This document shows, piece by piece, positions 17,867 to 26,238 of a DNA stretch of 50,259 nt. The DNA is from Rhodopirellula europaea 6C (lineage in GTDB: Bacteria; Planctomycetota; Planctomycetia; Pirellulales; Pirellulaceae): assembly GCF_000338295.1 (NCBI RefSeq), contig NZ_ANMO01000266.1:1-50259 (forward strand). The letters run 5' to 3'. The position numbers and the translations under genes are program-made. The notes below the pieces were generated by a model, which was not told the DNA's origin, did not search any database, and saw nothing but the letters and a program-made list of their open reading frames with translations. The stretch's first letter is position 1. Every line of letters starts with the position of its first letter.

Positions 17867-17892
17867 CTACTTCGCGGCGCGACTCATCGCGT

Positions 17893-19323
17893 TCACATGA
17901 GCTCTTCGGCAGGTTTATTTCGTCGACGTGCGACGCCGGTGTCGACCGCGGCTTTCGCGACCGCCTGAGCAACGACTTTCGCTACGCGCCGGTCAAACAC
18001 GCTGGGGATCACATAATCATCCAGCAGATCTGACTCGGGAATCGTTGCCGCGATCGCTTCCGCGGCGGCCAACTTCATCTCGTTGTTGATCGTCGTCGCT
18101 CGGACGTCCAACACCCCTCGGAACAAACCGGGAAAGCACAACACGTTGTTGATCTGGTTTGGAAAATCACTCCGTCCCGTCGCCATGATGCGGACGTGAG
18201 GAGCCGCTTTGGCCGGCAAGATTTCTGGATCCGGGTTGGCCAACGCAAACACGATCGGATCGGCGGCCATCGCGGCGACATCTTCCGTCTGCAGCACATT
18301 GGGTGCTGACACACCGATGAACACGTCGGCTCCTTGAATCACTTCGGAAAGCTTACCTGACGCACCACGCGGATTGGTGTTGTCAGCGATCCACTGCTTC
18401 GATGCATCCGGCTGACTGGGTTCGCCCGCATGAATGGCTCCGTCGCGATCGCACACCACGATGTCCTTCGCCCCCGAGATCAAAAGCAACTTCACAATCG
18501 CGGTTCCCGCCGCACCGGCACCGTTGACCACAACCCGAATACCGGAAAGTGTTTTGCCAACGCGAAGCAGACTGTTCTTGAGTCCCGCCAACACCACGAT
18601 CGCGGTGCCGTGTTGATCGTCGTGAAAGACCGGAATCTCAAGCTCTTTGTCCAACCGTTCTTCGATCTCGATGCAACGTGGTGCCGAGATGTCTTCCAAG
18701 TTGATTCCACCAAACGTCGGTGCGAGCTGACGAACGGTTTCGATGATCGCCTCGGTGTCCTGCGTATCCAAGCAAATCGGGAACGCGTCGACGTTCGCGA
18801 ATTCTTTGAACAGCATTGCTTTTCCTTCCATCACCGGCATGGCGGCGCGAGGCCCGATGTTCCCCAATCCCAAAACAGCGGAACCATCACTGACCACTGC
18901 AACGGTGTTTTGCCGGATGGTCAGAGCGAACGATGAATCAGGATCTTCCGCAATTGCATTGCAAACTCGAGCAACGCCAGGCGTGTAGGCCATCGACAAA
19001 TCGTCACGCGTTTTGATGGGCATCTTCGGCAGGACTTCGATCTTGCCGCCCAAGTGCATCAGGAACACACGGTCGGAGGTGTGCACCACCTCCACTTCTT
19101 CTACGGTGCGTAGATGCTCGACGATCCGCTTGCCGTGGTCGACATCGCGAGCGTTGACCGTGAAGTCACGCGAGATTTTGCCGCCGCGAATGTTGACGAT
19201 GTCGACGGCTCCGATCGCCCCATCCGCCTCGCCGATCGCGGTGGTGATCTTGCCCATCGCACCCGGCGAATCGGAATAACGCAAACGGATCGTGATGGCG
19301 TACGACGGACTGTGCTGGTTCAT
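17893..19323 (-). CDS. NAD(P)-dependent malic enzyme with N-terminal ACT domain
   Basis: Malic enzyme converts malate to pyruvate and CO2. The 476-residue protein has an ACT-like regulatory domain in residues 1-85 (IRLRYSDSPGAMGKITTAIG, then GKRIVEHLRTVEEVEVVHTSDRVF). The catalytic part has YTPGVARVCNAIAEDPDSS, the lysine-containing TVAVVSDGSAVLGLGNIGP, the metal site DDQHGTAIVVLAG and a Rossmann GAGAAGTAIVKLL. This combination occurs in many bacterial malic enzymes annotated as NAD-dependent. The ACT domain suggests allosteric control by an amino acid. NAD versus NADP use cannot be judged from the sequence. It is not fused to the phosphotransacetylase domain seen in MaeB. Start ATG at 19321-19323 precedes the ACT domain directly. 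Confidence 0.93.
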   Translation of the reverse strand: MNQHSPSYAITIRLRYSDSPGAMGKITTAIGEADGAIGAVDIVNIRGGKISRDFTVNARDVDHGKRIVEHLRTVEEVEVVHTSDRVFLMHLGGKIEVLPKMPIKTRDDLSMAYTPGVARVCNAIAEDPDSSFALTIRQNTVAVVSDGSAVLGLGNIGPRAAMPVMEGKAMLFKEFANVDAFPICLDTQDTEAIIETVRQLAPTFGGINLEDISAPRCIEIEERLDKELEIPVFHDDQHGTAIVVLAGLKNSLLRVGKTLSGIRVVVNGAGAAGTAIVKLLLISGAKDIVVCDRDGAIHAGEPSQPDASKQWIADNTNPRGASGKLSEVIQGADVFIGVSAPNVLQTEDVAAMAADPIVFALANPDPEILPAKAAPHVRIMATGRSDFPNQINNVLCFPGLFRGVLDVRATTINNEMKLAAAEAIAATIPESDLLDDYVIPSVFDRRVAKVVAQAVAKAAVDTGVARRRNKPAEELM

Positions 19324-19442
19324 CTTGGCGAGTCACCCTTCATGGCTGGGGTGTCGGCGGTCGGGTCAACAAGCGAACCTTGTACCACGTCGCCGCAATC
19401 ACGTCATTGCCAGACGATTTCTGCCGCGTCTCTTCACGCCGC

Positions 19443-20891
19443 TCAAGTTTCGTAGCTGATTTTGCCGTGACGTTGCGAGCGGCTGATTTTGTCCATGCTA
19501 TAGAGCCCCGCGAGAACAAACTCGACGCACGAGGCTCGCATCGCTTCGTTTTCGCTCGCATTGACCTCAAACGCTCGGTCCCAAGCCGGCGGAACATGCT
19601 GCAAACGCTCAGCGTACTCGCTGCTCGGCAACATCGTTCCGACTTCCACGCGAACGCCGCCACGGAAGATCTCCGCGATTTCGGCCAGCCCGTGTTCTTC
19701 GATGTATTCACCAAACACAGTCTGAATGGCTTCCGCGATCACCGAATCGATCACTTGTTTCTCGGACATCTGATGCGTGCCCATCAGATCCAATTCCAAC
19801 TTGCCGAGGCTGCTGGCATACAGATGCCCGAGGTCACTGATCCGAGGAACGGCGGGACTTTCACCGTGCACGATGCCGCGCTGCCGAGCCGATGCGACGA
19901 TCGTCCGGAAATTCGCCAGCGAGAAACGCGCGGACACGCCCGACGCCTGATCGATGTACTTGCTTTGGCGAGCTTGATGGGTGATTTCCTCGATGATCTG
20001 GTACATGAACAATGGCACATGCACCGGGTAAGGACCGCCCAAATCATCACCAACCTCTTGCTGCAGGATTTCGATTCCCTGCGTCCGTTCAGCTGGATAG
20101 TGAGTTTGCACGATCGTCCCGATCCGGTCCTTCAGCTGAGGAATGACTTTGCCGGACCGGTTGTAGGTCGACGGGTTGGCCGAAAACAAAATCATCACGT
20201 CGAGCTCAAACCGAATTGGATAGCCACGAATCTGTACGTCGCGTTCTTCCAAGATATTGAACAAACCGACTTGGACCAAATCATCCAGCTCGGGCAATTC
20301 ATTCATCGCGAAAATGCCGCGGTGCATTCGCGGAATCAAGCCAAACGAGAGTGCTTCCTCGGCGCTCATGCTGACTCCGCCGGTCAGTTTCGCTGGATCG
20401 ATTTCGCCGATGATGTCGGCGAATTTGGTCCCGGGAGACAACCGTTCCGCATACCGTTCACTGCGATGCCACCACCCGAGCTGGATGTCTTCGGGCGAAT
20501 GCTCGGCAACCAAACGCTTGCCCAATGACGAAATCGGGTTCAGCGGGTCCTCGTGAACGGGAAGATCGGGGTGATCGATGTAAGGAATCCACGGGTCGAG
20601 AAATTGGACCAACTGCCGCATGATTCGGCTTTTCGCTTGTCCTTTTTCACCCATGAACAACATGTCGTGACCAGCCAACAAAGCCAGACTGATTTCCGGA
20701 ATGACCGTGTCTTCGTATCCCACGATGCCCGGAAACAACTCTTCGCGGTCGGCCAGCATCCGCGAAAAGTTGTCGCGGATTTCTTGTTTGACCGTTTTGG
20801 ACTTCCATCCGCTCTCGATCAATTGCTGCAAATTGCGGGCTTCGGGGGCATCCATCGTCGTTTTCGCGGGACTTGGCACAGGGCTGGTCAC
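19443..20891 (-). CDS. Magnesium-chelatase-like AAA+ ATPase
   Basis: The 482-residue protein is an AAA+ ATPase of the ChlI/MoxR branch. It has Walker [10 protein letters not shown] at about residue 80, a Walker B position reading [11 protein letters not shown] in which the usual Asp is Asn, then [17 protein letters not shown] (the ChlI helix insert) and sensor 1 in [15 protein letters not shown] recall the NELP variant in homologues annotated as magnesium chelatase or sigma-54-interacting proteins in planctomycetes, so it may be a family trait. These ATPases normally work with a von Willebrand factor A partner, but none adjoins here. The bacterium has no obvious chlorophyll genes in this window, so a chelatase role in tetrapyrrole synthesis is not implied. 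The remodelled substrate is unknown. Confidence 0.88.
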   Translation of the reverse strand: MTSPVPSPAKTTMDAPEARNLQQLIESGWKSKTVKQEIRDNFSRMLADREELFPGIVGYEDTVIPEISLALLAGHDMLFMGEKGQAKSRIMRQLVQFLDPWIPYIDHPDLPVHEDPLNPISSLGKRLVAEHSPEDIQLGWWHRSERYAERLSPGTKFADIIGEIDPAKLTGGVSMSAEEALSFGLIPRMHRGIFAMNELPELDDLVQVGLFNILEERDVQIRGYPIRFELDVMILFSANPSTYNRSGKVIPQLKDRIGTIVQTHYPAERTQGIEILQQEVGDDLGGPYPVHVPLFMYQIIEEITHQARQSKYIDQASGVSARFSLANFRTIVASARQRGIVHGESPAVPRISDLGHLYASSLGKLELDLMGTHQMSEKQVIDSVIAEAIQTVFGEYIEEHGLAEIAEIFRGGVRVEVGTMLPSSEYAERLQHVPPAWDRAFEVNASENEAMRASCVEFVLAGLYSMDKISRSQRHGKISYET

Positions 20892-21194
20892 GTGTGGGCT
20901 CTGGGAAAAGAGGCGTCGGTGCAGGGAAGCATCTCGCTGCGATGCATCCTATCTGATTCAATCGTATGCAACCGGGGAGGCCCTTGGTTCGGACATCTCT
21001 GCCGAATCGGAGACTCTTTCCGAATTGGTGCAATCCAACGTGGAAGCGAACCCGATATGGCAAAAGGCCATGGAAAGCGGGAGTTTTGGGGCCAGGACGC
21101 GTTGACGAAACCCTCACCGGGTGCTTATCTTTCGCGGTTTGAAATTCGTCCACTCCACCCATTCTAAGATCGCCCGTTCGCGGGCTTGTCTGCC
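20892..21194. other. Divergent intergenic region upstream of rpmF
   Basis: It separates the minus-strand AAA+ gene from the rpmF-fab cluster. I see no gene. The only recognisable element is the rpmF promoter candidate at 21139-21168. The rest is ordinary mixed sequence with a GC content like its surroundings. Confidence 0.5.
21139..21168 (+). promoter_or_regulatory. Candidate sigma-70-type promoter for rpmF
   Basis: TTGAAA at 21139-21144 is followed after 18 bases by TCTAAG at 21163-21168, giving a leader of about 20 bases to the rpmF ATG. Both hexamers are partial matches to the consensus. Confidence 0.35.
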
Positions 21195-21377
21195 ATGGCC
21201 GTCCCAAAACGCAAGCACTCCAATAGCCGTACCGGCAAACGCCGCGCCCACGATCACTTGAAAAAGCGTCAAGTGACGTACTGCCCGCAGTGCAGCACCG
21301 CCGTGCCGACTCACGTCGTATGCCCGAAATGCGGTTATTACCAAGGTCGCACAGTCGTTGAATCGACTGACCAGTAG
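21195..21377 (+). CDS. rpmF: 50S ribosomal protein L32
   Basis: The 60-residue zinc-ribbon protein of the large subunit starts MAVPKRKHSNSRTGKRRAHD, the canonical L32 N terminus, and has the metal ligands CPQC and CPKC. The ATG at 21195 is the family start; a TTG three codons earlier is ignored. As in E. coli, rpmF lies directly before the fatty acid synthesis genes, with 40 bases to fabD, but plsX and fabH, which normally follow it, are missing. Confidence 0.97.
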   Translation: MAVPKRKHSNSRTGKRRAHDHLKKRQVTYCPQCSTAVPTHVVCPKCGYYQGRTVVESTDQ

Positions 21378-21417
21378 TTCCAACCGCCACAGCATTCTGA
21401 ACTGAGAACGACCTGCC

Positions 21418-22347
21418 GTGAGTCTTGACGCAGCGAAACCAGCGATCCTGTTTCCCGGCCAAGGTGCTCAGACGCCCGGCATGGGAACTTGGTTGTGCGC
21501 GAATTACCCCATTGCCAACGACCTATTTGACGAAGCCGCCGATGTCCTGGGATACGATCTGAAATCCCTTTGTGCAGACGGCCCCGCTGAAAAACTGAAC
21601 GAAACCGTTCACAGTCAACCAGCTTTGTTCGTTGTCGGAGTGGCGGCCGCTCGGGTTCACGATGACCTGAATCCGGAACTTGCCAAAAAGATCGTGGCCG
21701 CCGCGGGTCTCAGTTTGGGTGAGTACACCGCCGTTTGCTACGCCGGTGGAGTCTCCTTTGCCGATGGCTTGAAACTGGTTCAAAAGCGAGGCGAAGCCAT
21801 GCAGGCTTGTGCTGATGCAACCGAATCGGGCATGGCAAGCGTGCTGGGGCTGGACCTTGAGAAACTGACGTCGGTTTGCGAAGAGTGCCGCAGCGGGGAC
21901 GAAATCCTGCAACCGGCCAACCTTCTGTGCCCAGGCAACATCGCCGTGTCAGGACATCGATCCGCTCTGGAACGACTCGAGCCGGCGGCTTCCGCTGCCG
22001 GTGCGATGAAGGTCGTGCCACTCAGCGTCGCCGGCGCTTTTCACACTCCCATCATGGATGGCGCAGTGGAACAACTCACACGGGCTCTAGAAGAGGTCGA
22101 GTTGTCGGACACGCGAATTCCGGTGTACAGCAACGTCGACGCGAAACCACACACCTCCGCTGATGAAATTCGCCAGTTGCTGGCACGTCAAGTCGTCAAC
22201 CCAGTCCGCTGGGACGACTCCATCAACGCGATGCTCGGCGACGGAGTGGATGGTTTCCTGGAAGCAGGAACCGGTCGCGTGTTGCGAGGAACGATCAAAC
22301 GGATCGCTCGCAAAACACCCACGGACGGTTTCGGCGACCAACCCTGA
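21418..22347 (+). CDS. fabD: Malonyl-CoA:ACP transacylase
   Basis: FabD loads malonyl groups from CoA onto acyl carrier protein. The 309-residue protein has the N-terminal FPGQGAQTPGMG oxyanion motif, the nucleophile serine at residue 99 in GLSLGEYTA, and the catalytic His region VAGAFHTPIMDGA. Length matches the family (about 310). A GTG start at 21418 gives the proper N terminus; there is no nearer ATG. It lies between rpmF and fabG and is followed by a 179-base gap holding a palindrome, so fabG may be expressed at a different level. Confidence 0.96.
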   Translation: MSLDAAKPAILFPGQGAQTPGMGTWLCANYPIANDLFDEAADVLGYDLKSLCADGPAEKLNETVHSQPALFVVGVAAARVHDDLNPELAKKIVAAAGLSLGEYTAVCYAGGVSFADGLKLVQKRGEAMQACADATESGMASVLGLDLEKLTSVCEECRSGDEILQPANLLCPGNIAVSGHRSALERLEPAASAAGAMKVVPLSVAGAFHTPIMDGAVEQLTRALEEVELSDTRIPVYSNVDAKPHTSADEIRQLLARQVVNPVRWDDSINAMLGDGVDGFLEAGTGRVLRGTIKRIARKTPTDGFGDQP

Positions 22348-22390
22348 TTCACCGAAGTCCACACCAAACAGCTACGAAGCGGAATTCAAA

Positions 22391-22416
22391 TACGACGGCC
22401 TTGGTAGGCCGTCGTA
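22391..22416. repeat. Perfect 10-bp palindrome after fabD
   Basis: TACGACGGCC, a six-base loop TTGGTA, GGCCGTCGTA. It lies 44 bases after the fabD stop. It could attenuate transcription into fabG or be one copy of a dispersed repeat; the similar element at 17783-17802 favours the latter. No T-run follows. Confidence 0.6.
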
Positions 22417-22526
22417 CAACCGCCGATGAACGCATCTGAACGTCCTCGCTCGGAAACGGGCCAGTAAAACATTCGCGTTCTTGCCCCACTTTCTCCCCAA
22501 ACTCCCAACCCCACAGACTTGCCCCC

Positions 22527-23285
22527 ATGGATCTCTCCCTGTCGGTTGATTTGAAAGATCAGGTTGCCATCGTCACCGGTGCCAGCCAAGGCCTCGGACG
22601 CGCTGTCGCCGTCGCACTGGGACAAAACGGAGCCCATGTGGTCTGCGTCGCTCGCAATGCAGAGAAGCTGGCCGCCACCGTCGCTGAAATCGAAGCAGCC
22701 GGTGGTAAAGGCGAAGCCCTGCCTTGCGACGTCACCGATCGCAAAGCTGCCGCCGAAGCCATAGAGGGAACTCACAAAAAACACGGTCGCCTGGACATCC
22801 TGGTCAACAACGCCGGGATCACTCGCGACAAACTGATGCGAGGCATGTCCGACGAGGAATGGGATTCCGTCATCGCCACCAACCTGACCAGTTGCTTCGT
22901 GTGCTGCCGCTCGGCCGCCGGAGTGATGCGTCGCAGCAAGTACGGACGAATCATCAACATGGCCAGCATCTCGGGCCTGATCGGCAACCCCGGTCAAGCC
23001 AACTACTCGGCCAGTAAAGCGGGCATGATTGGAATGACGCGAACGATGAGCAAAGAGCTCGTCTCACGGGGCGTGACCGTCAACGCGGTTGCTCCAGGCT
23101 TTATCGCCAGCGAAATGACGGCGGAACTCGGCGAAGTCGTCTTGGAAGAAGTCAAGAAACGAATCCCTGCCAAGCGAGTTGGACAACCCGAGGACGTCGC
23201 CGCGGCGGTATTGTTCTTGGCCAGTCGCGATGCCAGCTACATTTCAGGGCAAACCATCGTCGTTGACGGTGGAATGGTCGGCTAA
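22527..23285 (+). CDS. fabG: 3-oxoacyl-ACP reductase
   Basis: FabG performs the NADPH-dependent first reduction of the fatty acid elongation cycle. The 252-residue SDR protein has the cofactor site [26 protein letters not shown], catalytic Ser in [15 protein letters not shown] and the YxxxK pair in [12 protein letters not shown]. It ends VDGGMVG, the usual FabG terminus. Because it stands between fabD and acpP, it is the housekeeping reductase rather than one of the many paralogues. Confidence 0.95.
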   Translation: MDLSLSVDLKDQVAIVTGASQGLGRAVAVALGQNGAHVVCVARNAEKLAATVAEIEAAGGKGEALPCDVTDRKAAAEAIEGTHKKHGRLDILVNNAGITRDKLMRGMSDEEWDSVIATNLTSCFVCCRSAAGVMRRSKYGRIINMASISGLIGNPGQANYSASKAGMIGMTRTMSKELVSRGVTVNAVAPGFIASEMTAELGEVVLEEVKKRIPAKRVGQPEDVAAAVLFLASRDASYISGQTIVVDGGMVG

Positions 23286-23292
23286 CGGCATA

Positions 23293-23322
23293 TTGACGCG
23301 TTTTAGCTGCGTCCCCTATGTT
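23293..23322 (+). promoter_or_regulatory. Candidate promoter for acpP
   Basis: TTGACG (23293-23298) and TATGTT (23317-23322) are separated by 18 bases and lie about 100 bases before the acpP ATG. A strong separate acpP promoter is expected because ACP is needed in large excess. Confidence 0.42.
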
Positions 23323-23423
23323 CTGCCACGAGCGGCTATGGAGTGCCGCCTCGGTTGTGCCCTGCCCCACAGATCTGCACTTTCCCTTTTCGAATTAACT
23401 GACATTTAATCGGAGTTACGCCC

Positions 23424-23669
23424 ATGGCGTCTATCGAAGAACGCGTGGTCGACATTGTTTCTGAACAGCTCGGCGTTGATAAAGACAAAATCACCCGCGA
23501 AACATCGTTCGTCAACGACCTCGGTGCCGACTCGCTCGACACTGTTGAATTGGTGATGGAGCTCGAAGAAGAGTTCGACATCAGCATTCCAGATGACTCC
23601 GCCGAAAAGATCCAAAAGGTCGGCGAAGCAATCGATTTCATCGAAAAGGAAAAAGGCGAAGACGCCTAG
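23424..23669 (+). CDS. acpP: Acyl carrier protein
   Basis: ACP carries growing acyl chains on a phosphopantetheine arm. The acidic 81-residue product has the attachment serine at residue 37 in [13 protein letters not shown], preceded by [15 protein letters not shown] and followed by [15 protein letters not shown], all canonical. It sits between fabG and fabF, as in E. coli, but a 480-base spacer separates it from fabF. Confidence 0.97.
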   Translation: MASIEERVVDIVSEQLGVDKDKITRETSFVNDLGADSLDTVELVMELEEEFDISIPDDSAEKIQKVGEAIDFIEKEKGEDA

Positions 23670-23735
23670 TTTTCGGTGAGCCTGTTTGTTGGACGAATTC
23701 ACTTCGACCAACAGCAGCGTGAATACGATGGAACG

Positions 23736-23768
23736 CCTCGCGGGATCTTTCTTGCAAGATCCGTGAGG
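23736..23768 (+). terminator. Hairpin downstream of acpP
   Basis: CCTCGCGGGATCTT pairs with AAGATCCGTGAGG (one mismatch and one bulge) around loop TCTTGC, with a perfect GGATCTT/AAGATCC core. It is 67 bases after the acpP stop. There is no T-run. Confidence 0.45.
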
Positions 23769-24000
23769 GGCTCCCAACCGATGGCGGCGAAGCCGGACGC
23801 GGTTTTGCCCATTGTGAAAATCCAGCTGTGTGTGCTCCAGCCATTCGTGCTTGTGCCCATGCGTTTGTTCCGATCGCCGGATCCTTGTCTGCCCTCATTC
23901 AAACGAGCGGCCTGATACGACGTCAAATCGTCCGTCACCCGGCAATGTTTCGCCAATCGCAATCATCCGCAACGCAGACTGCATCGCCGCCATTTCACTC

Positions 24001-24021
24001 TGTCAATTCGTTATATTGACA
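24001..24021. promoter_or_regulatory. Dyad operator-like site upstream of fabF
   Basis: TGTCAAT and ATTGACA form perfect 7-bp arms separated by 7 bases, the size and symmetry of a dimeric regulator site. The right arm contains TTGACA and the core TATATT, so binding would compete with RNA polymerase. The regulator is unknown. Confidence 0.42.
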
Positions 24022-24152
24022 AGGTGCTGGCGGCGTTTTTTGTTATGTTGCCTTCCGCGTGTGCCGCGGTCCCTTCTCTCAACACTCAACCACGTTAATT
24101 CGTCACCACGCTCATGACGGACGCTTCTTCAACGCCTTCTTACGATCCTTCC

Positions 24153-25403
24153 ATGTCACGACGTGTCGTGATCACCGGTTTGGGTGCCGTCACACCTTTA
24201 GGCTGCGACGTCGAAACTCTTTGGTCAGCCTTGTTGGCCGGAAAGTCCGGGATCCATGAACTGTCCATTATGGACACGTCGAAATACAAGGTTCACTTTG
24301 GCGGTGACATCCCTGACTTCAATGTCGCAGATCATGTCGAACCAAAAGAAGCCAAGCGTCTGGATCGATTCACTCAATTCGCTGTTCACGCTGGAGCTCA
24401 AGCGGTCCAGGATTCGGGTATCGACTGGGAGAAAACTGATTGCACTCGTTGTGGTGTGATCTTGGGTTCGGGCATCGGCGGCCTCAACGAAATCGAAGAA
24501 CAAATCGAGCGCATGCTCAACAAGGGCCCCGACCGAGTCAGCCCGTTCACCGTCCCAAAGATGATGGTCAATGCCGCCGGCGGAAACATCTCCATTCGAT
24601 ACGGACTGAAAGGCCCGAACTACGCGGTCGCGACCGCCTGTGCGAGTGCAACCAACGCGATGGGCGATGCTCTACGCAGCATTCGTGGTGGCGAAACCGA
24701 TGTCGTGATCACCGGCGGCACCGAAGCCGCAATCACGCGAATGGGATTGGCCGCTTTCCAAAATATGAAGGCTCTTTCGACTCGCAACGACGATCCTCAA
24801 AGAGCCAGTCGTCCATTCGATTCCGATCGCGATGGATTTGTTCTGGCCGAGGGTGCCGGACTGCTAGTCTTCGAAGAACTCGAACACGCGAAGGCTCGCG
24901 GCGCGAAAATCTACGCGGAAGTCCTCGGCTATGGGACAACCAGCGACGCAGGCCATATCACAGCTCCCGATCCAGAAGGATTGGGTGCCGCCGCCGCCAT
25001 GCGAGCGGCGATCCAAGACAGTGGCCGCGCGGCCTCTGAAATTGATTATATTAATGCTCACGGGACGAGCACACCTTTGGGTGATAAAGCAGAAACTCGC
25101 GCGATCCATACCGTTTTAGGGGACCATGCCCAAAACGTTGCAATCAGCAGCACCAAAAGCGCTCTAGGACACTCCTTGGGTGCGAGTGGCGGGATCGAAG
25201 CGGTCATTCTGTGCCAAACGATTCAAAATAACGTGATTGCCCCAACAATTAATCTCGATACACCAGATCCAAGTTGCGATCTTGACTACGTTCCCAACCA
25301 ACCTAGGGAACAAAAAGTCGACTTGGCAATGAGCAACAGCTTCGGATTTGGCGGTCACAACGCGTGCGTTCTCTTTGGACGGTTCTCTCATGACGGCTCT
25401 TGA
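24153..25403 (+). CDS. fabF: Beta-ketoacyl-ACP synthase II
   Basis: FabF elongates acyl-ACP by condensation with malonyl-ACP. The ATG at 24153 gives MSRRVVITGLGAVTPLG, 416 residues, and places the nucleophile cysteine at residue 163 (ATACASATNAMG), the same number as in E. coli FabF. The catalytic histidines are in INAHGTSTPLGD and SALGHSLGASGG. An ATG at 24114 would add 13 residues. The gene ends inside the response regulator gene: the ATG of the latter (25390) lies 14 bases before the fabF stop, so the regulator is translationally coupled. Confidence 0.95.
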   Translation: MSRRVVITGLGAVTPLGCDVETLWSALLAGKSGIHELSIMDTSKYKVHFGGDIPDFNVADHVEPKEAKRLDRFTQFAVHAGAQAVQDSGIDWEKTDCTRCGVILGSGIGGLNEIEEQIERMLNKGPDRVSPFTVPKMMVNAAGGNISIRYGLKGPNYAVATACASATNAMGDALRSIRGGETDVVITGGTEAAITRMGLAAFQNMKALSTRNDDPQRASRPFDSDRDGFVLAEGAGLLVFEELEHAKARGAKIYAEVLGYGTTSDAGHITAPDPEGLGAAAAMRAAIQDSGRAASEIDYINAHGTSTPLGDKAETRAIHTVLGDHAQNVAISSTKSALGHSLGASGGIEAVILCQTIQNNVIAPTINLDTPDPSCDLDYVPNQPREQKVDLAMSNSFGFGGHNACVLFGRFSHDGS

Positions 25404-26103
25404 TAATCCGAACTCCGATTTGTTCGACCCCAATGCATCGTCGCAAGAAGACGCTGGTCCTGAACCAGTCGTTTACTTGGTGGATGACCAACAAGCCGAA
25501 TTGGACTTGCTGCAACGCTGGTGCTCTCAAGAAGGCTTGAAAACAGAAACCTTCAATCAAGCCGAAGACCTACTCAAGCTTTTGCACGCCGACTCACACG
25601 GTTGTGTCGTCGCTGACTTGCGAATGCCACGCCTGAGCGGTTTGGAATTGCAAGCCGAAATGTCGCGTCGCGAGCTGACCATTCCGGTCATCTTGGTCAC
25701 CGGCCACGGCGATGCTGAAAACTGCCGAGCTGCATTCCAGCAAGGCGTGTTCGATTTCATCGAAAAGGGTTTCCGTCACGAGGAAATCTTGCATGCGATC
25801 AACAGTGCGATCCGCAAGCATCGTCGCGATCGCTTCCGTCACCAAGTCCGCAAAGAAGCCCTGGACTTGCTGCGAAAGATTTCGCCTCGCGAAACAGAAG
25901 TCATGTTGCTTCTCGCGGGCGGATCGCCCCTGAAGGGCATCGCTCAAGAGCTCAGCATCAGCGTTCAGACCGCATCGAAGCACCGCGGCAGCATCTTCAC
26001 CAAGCTCAACATCGATAACGAAGTCGACTTGTACAAAATGCTGTTGGCTGCCGAAGTCAACTTGGACGTCGGTCCCGCTGCGTTGATCCCACCAGCACCT
26101 TAA
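25390..26103 (+). CDS. FixJ/NarL-type response regulator
   Basis: The 237-residue protein has a receiver domain (about residues 24-140) with the acidic pair in YLVDDQQAE, phosphoacceptor Asp in CVVADLRMPRLSG, the Thr switch in ILVTGHGDAEN and Lys in FIEKGFRHEE (usually KP). A LuxR-type HTH follows: SPRETEVMLLLAGGSPLKGI, then AQELSISVQTASKHRGSIF. It is therefore a DNA-binding regulator of the FixJ subfamily. It overlaps the end of fabF by 14 bases, an unusual neighbour, and could tie fatty acid synthesis to a sensor kinase. No kinase adjoins. Start at 25390 is preferred over an upstream TTG. The terminator at 26207 ends the transcript. Confidence 0.88.
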   Translation: MTALDNPNSDLFDPNASSQEDAGPEPVVYLVDDQQAELDLLQRWCSQEGLKTETFNQAEDLLKLLHADSHGCVVADLRMPRLSGLELQAEMSRRELTIPVILVTGHGDAENCRAAFQQGVFDFIEKGFRHEEILHAINSAIRKHRRDRFRHQVRKEALDLLRKISPRETEVMLLLAGGSPLKGIAQELSISVQTASKHRGSIFTKLNIDNEVDLYKMLLAAEVNLDVGPAALIPPAP

Positions 26104-26206
26104 TCAACTCGTGAAAAAATTCGCGTGGTGAAAGTCTTCGTCTTACACCAATGATGCGTCGATCTTTTCTCGACTTAGCTCACCTGCATCGAGACCTCGC
26201 TCACTT

Positions 26207-26238
26207 TCGCCGGCTCATTCAGCCGGCGATTTTGCTTT
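26207..26238 (+). terminator. Intrinsic terminator of the response regulator gene
   Basis: TCGCCGGCT, loop CATTC, AGCCGGCGA, then TTTT: a perfect 9-bp stem with T-run. It overlaps the last codons of the convergent HlyD-type gene. Confidence 0.72.

Larger units (their letters stand above)
17491..17892. repeat. Intergenic mosaic of palindromic repeats
   Basis: There is no credible gene between the peroxidase and the malic enzyme. The stretch contains several inverted repeats: CCGCC-GAAA-GGCGG near 17743-17757, CACGGCGG-AGGA-CCGCCGTG at 17783-17802 and GCCAGGT-GATA-ACCTGGC at 17849-17866. There are also GC-rich segments such as GGGGAGGGT that occur twice (about 17598 and 17633). The lack of selection for coding, the density of hairpins and the convergent gene ends fit a repeat-rich intergenic spacer typical of Pirellulaceae. 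Confidence 0.55.
23670..24152. other. Long spacer between acpP and fabF
   Basis: No credible gene lies here. It holds a hairpin with 13-14-base arms just after acpP (23736-23768), which may end the acpP transcript, and near its other end a dyad TGTCAAT-N7-ATTGACA at 24001-24021 that overlaps possible promoter hexamers (TATATT 24012-24017, TTGACA 24016-24021). It therefore looks like a regulatory break in the fab cluster. An alternative upstream start for fabF at 24114 lies inside it. Confidence 0.6.

Noticed and set aside
19380-20528. 382-codon open frame antisense to the AAA+ ATPase
   Set aside because: The ATPase motifs on the minus strand are intact and the antisense product has no domain.
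24012-24049. Promoter TTGACA with TATGTT before fabF
   Set aside because: The spacing between the two hexamers is 22 bases, too long for a normal sigma-70 promoter; only the dyad is reported.
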